A stretch of DNA of 5,732 nt, from the NCBI GenBank assembly GCA_021806055.1, contig JAJZYE010000074.1:1-5732 (forward strand), given 5' to 3'. The number at the start of each line of letters is the position of its first letter. Positions within the stretch are counted from its first letter, which is position 1. A model generated the notes under the pieces. The model worked only from the letters and a program-made list of their open reading frames with translations. It was not told where the DNA came from and searched no databases. Below are positions 4,748 through 5,732 of the stretch, piece after piece. The position numbers were made by a program, and so were the translations under genes. The DNA comes from Actinomycetes bacterium (lineage in GTDB: Bacteria > Actinomycetota > Acidimicrobiia > Acidimicrobiales > RAAP-2).

Positions 4748-5732
4748 ATGGCGGAGGTAGAGATCGGCATCTATAAATCGGCTCGGCAGGCCTACGGCTT
4801 CGATGACATCGCCATCGTGCCGTCACGGCGCACGCGCGACCCCGAGGATGTGGACATCTCCTGGCAGATCGACGCCTATAAGTTCGAGTTGCCGATGCTG
4901 GGCTCGGCGATGGACGGCGCGGTGTCGCCGACCACGGCCATCGAGATCGGTCGACTCGGCGGCCTGGGCGTGTTGAACCTTGAGGGGCTGTGGACCCGCT
5001 ACGAGGATCCCACGCCGCTCTTCGAGGAGATCGCCGAGCTGGCGGACGACAAGGCCACGGCGCGCATGCAGCAAATGTACGCCGAGCCGGTCAAGTTGGA
5101 GCTGGTGGCGGCGCGGATCGCTCAGATGAAGGAGGCCGGCATCGTGACCTCGGCGTCGGTCACGCCCCAGCGCACCGCGTGGATGAGCCGGACCATCATC
5201 GACGCCGGCCTGGACATCCTGGTGATCCAGGGCACCGTCGTCTCGGCCGAGCACGTGTCCAAGACCGCGGAGCCGCTCAACCTGAAGCGCTTCATTCGCG
5301 AGTTCGAGATCCCCGTCATCGTGGGGGGGTGCGCCAGCTACCAGGCCGCCCTGCACCTGATGCGCACCGGGGCCGCCGGAGTGCTGGTGGGGGTCGGTCC
5401 GGGCAACGCCTGCACCTCGCGGGCGGTGCTGGGTATCGGCGTGCCCCAGGCCACGGCCATCGCTGACGTCGCCGGCGCGCGCATGCGCCACCTCGACGAG
5501 ACCGGTGTCTACGTGCACGTGATCGCCGACGGGGGCATGAGCAAGGGCGGTGACATCGCCAAGGCCATTGCCTGCGGCGCCGACGCGGTCATGATCGGCT
5601 CACCGCTCACCAGCGCGATCGAGGCGCCCGCGCGGGGGTACCACTGGGGCATGGCGACCTTCCACCCGACGCTGCCGCGCGGCACACGTGTGCGCACCCA
5701 GGTGCGCGGTACGCTGCGCGAGATCCTGCTGG
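4748..5732 (+). CDS. guaB3: GuaB3-type IMP dehydrogenase family protein (3'-truncated by window)
   Basis: 328 codons are visible and the frame is still open at the right edge; family members are about 370-390 residues, so roughly 50 are missing. ATG 4748 has AGGAG (4738-4742) 5 bases upstream. The protein opens with SARQAYGFDDIAIVPSRRTR (11-30), diagnostic of GuaB3 proteins. It runs as one TIM-barrel without the CBS domains that IMPDH inserts after about residue 100. The loop GVGPGNACTSRAVLGIGVPQ (215-234) holds the expected catalytic Cys222, which covalently binds the nucleotide C2. VIADGGMSKGGDIAKAIACGADAVMIGSP (258-286) is the phosphate-binding region. In cyanobacteria GuaB3 has been reported to act as a GMP reductase rather than IMP dehydrogenase; which reaction this one catalyses cannot be read from sequence. 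It probably lies in an operon with the NUDIX gene, and a true guaB may lie upstream or downstream outside the window. Confidence 0.92.
   Translation, partial: MAEVEIGIYKSARQAYGFDDIAIVPSRRTRDPEDVDISWQIDAYKFELPMLGSAMDGAVSPTTAIEIGRLGGLGVLNLEGLWTRYEDPTPLFEEIAELADDKATARMQQMYAEPVKLELVAARIAQMKEAGIVTSASVTPQRTAWMSRTIIDAGLDILVIQGTVVSAEHVSKTAEPLNLKRFIREFEIPVIVGGCASYQAALHLMRTGAAGVLVGVGPGNACTSRAVLGIGVPQATAIADVAGARMRHLDETGVYVHVIADGGMSKGGDIAKAIACGADAVMIGSPLTSAIEAPARGYHWGMATFHPTLPRGTRVRTQVRGTLREILL

Noticed and set aside
4061..4770. Long minus-strand open frames opposite the NUDIX gene
   Set aside because: They are antisense shadows of a very GC-rich gene with an exact NUDIX box. Their products are low-complexity.
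4823..5518. A 231-residue minus-strand open frame opposite guaB3
   Set aside because: It is a His/Arg/Asp-rich shadow with no domain. The plus strand carries the full GuaB3 signature.
1..5732. CRISPR array, toxin-antitoxin pair, phage-defence operon, tRNA or rRNA gene
   Set aside because: No regularly spaced repeats, no small paired genes with known motifs, no defence domains and no structural RNA gene apart from the riboswitch could be found on either strand.

Overview
The window comes from a high-GC bacterium, most likely an actinomycete-type chromosome (Actinomycetota; Acidimicrobiia is a guess). The reasons are the strongly GC-biased third codon positions, promoter-like -10 boxes without a clear -35 box, and a GuaB3-type IMP-dehydrogenase-family gene next to a CoA-type NUDIX hydrolase. 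No complete novel system is evident. The pieces most worth reading are a thiamine-pyrophosphate (TPP) riboswitch on the minus strand at the left edge and a GuaB3 paralogue that keeps its active-site cysteine.

Left part (1-740). A minus-strand gene runs off the left edge; only its first 39 codons are present. A TPP riboswitch directly precedes it, with a -10 box just upstream of the aptamer, so the gene should belong to thiamine synthesis, salvage or uptake. Beyond its promoter lie two decayed plus-strand insertion-sequence tails: the C-terminus of an IS3-type transposase (about 384-495, with a possible right IS end) and the C-terminus of an IS30-type transposase (about 588-740). Nothing upstream of either tail survives recognisably.

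Middle part (741-1666). One complete MaoC-like hotdog-fold dehydratase gene lies on the plus strand, followed by about 370 bases with no credible gene. This gap separates it from the convergent MMPL gene and contains a hairpin that may act as a terminator. Base composition from the IS remnants through the MaoC gene is visibly less GC-rich than in the right half.

Right part (1667-5732). A 720-residue MMPL/RND-family membrane transporter lies on the minus strand. Its start faces, across a 78-base divergent promoter region, a plus-strand CoA-pyrophosphatase-type NUDIX hydrolase. This is followed after 36 bases by guaB3, which is cut off by the right edge after 328 codons. The NUDIX and guaB3 genes probably share transcription, with an additional possible promoter overlapping the NUDIX stop codon. 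The theme of this pair is nucleotide and cofactor turnover: CoA diphosphate cleavage and guanine-nucleotide interconversion. The MMPL transporter is a neighbour by divergence, with no evident functional link.
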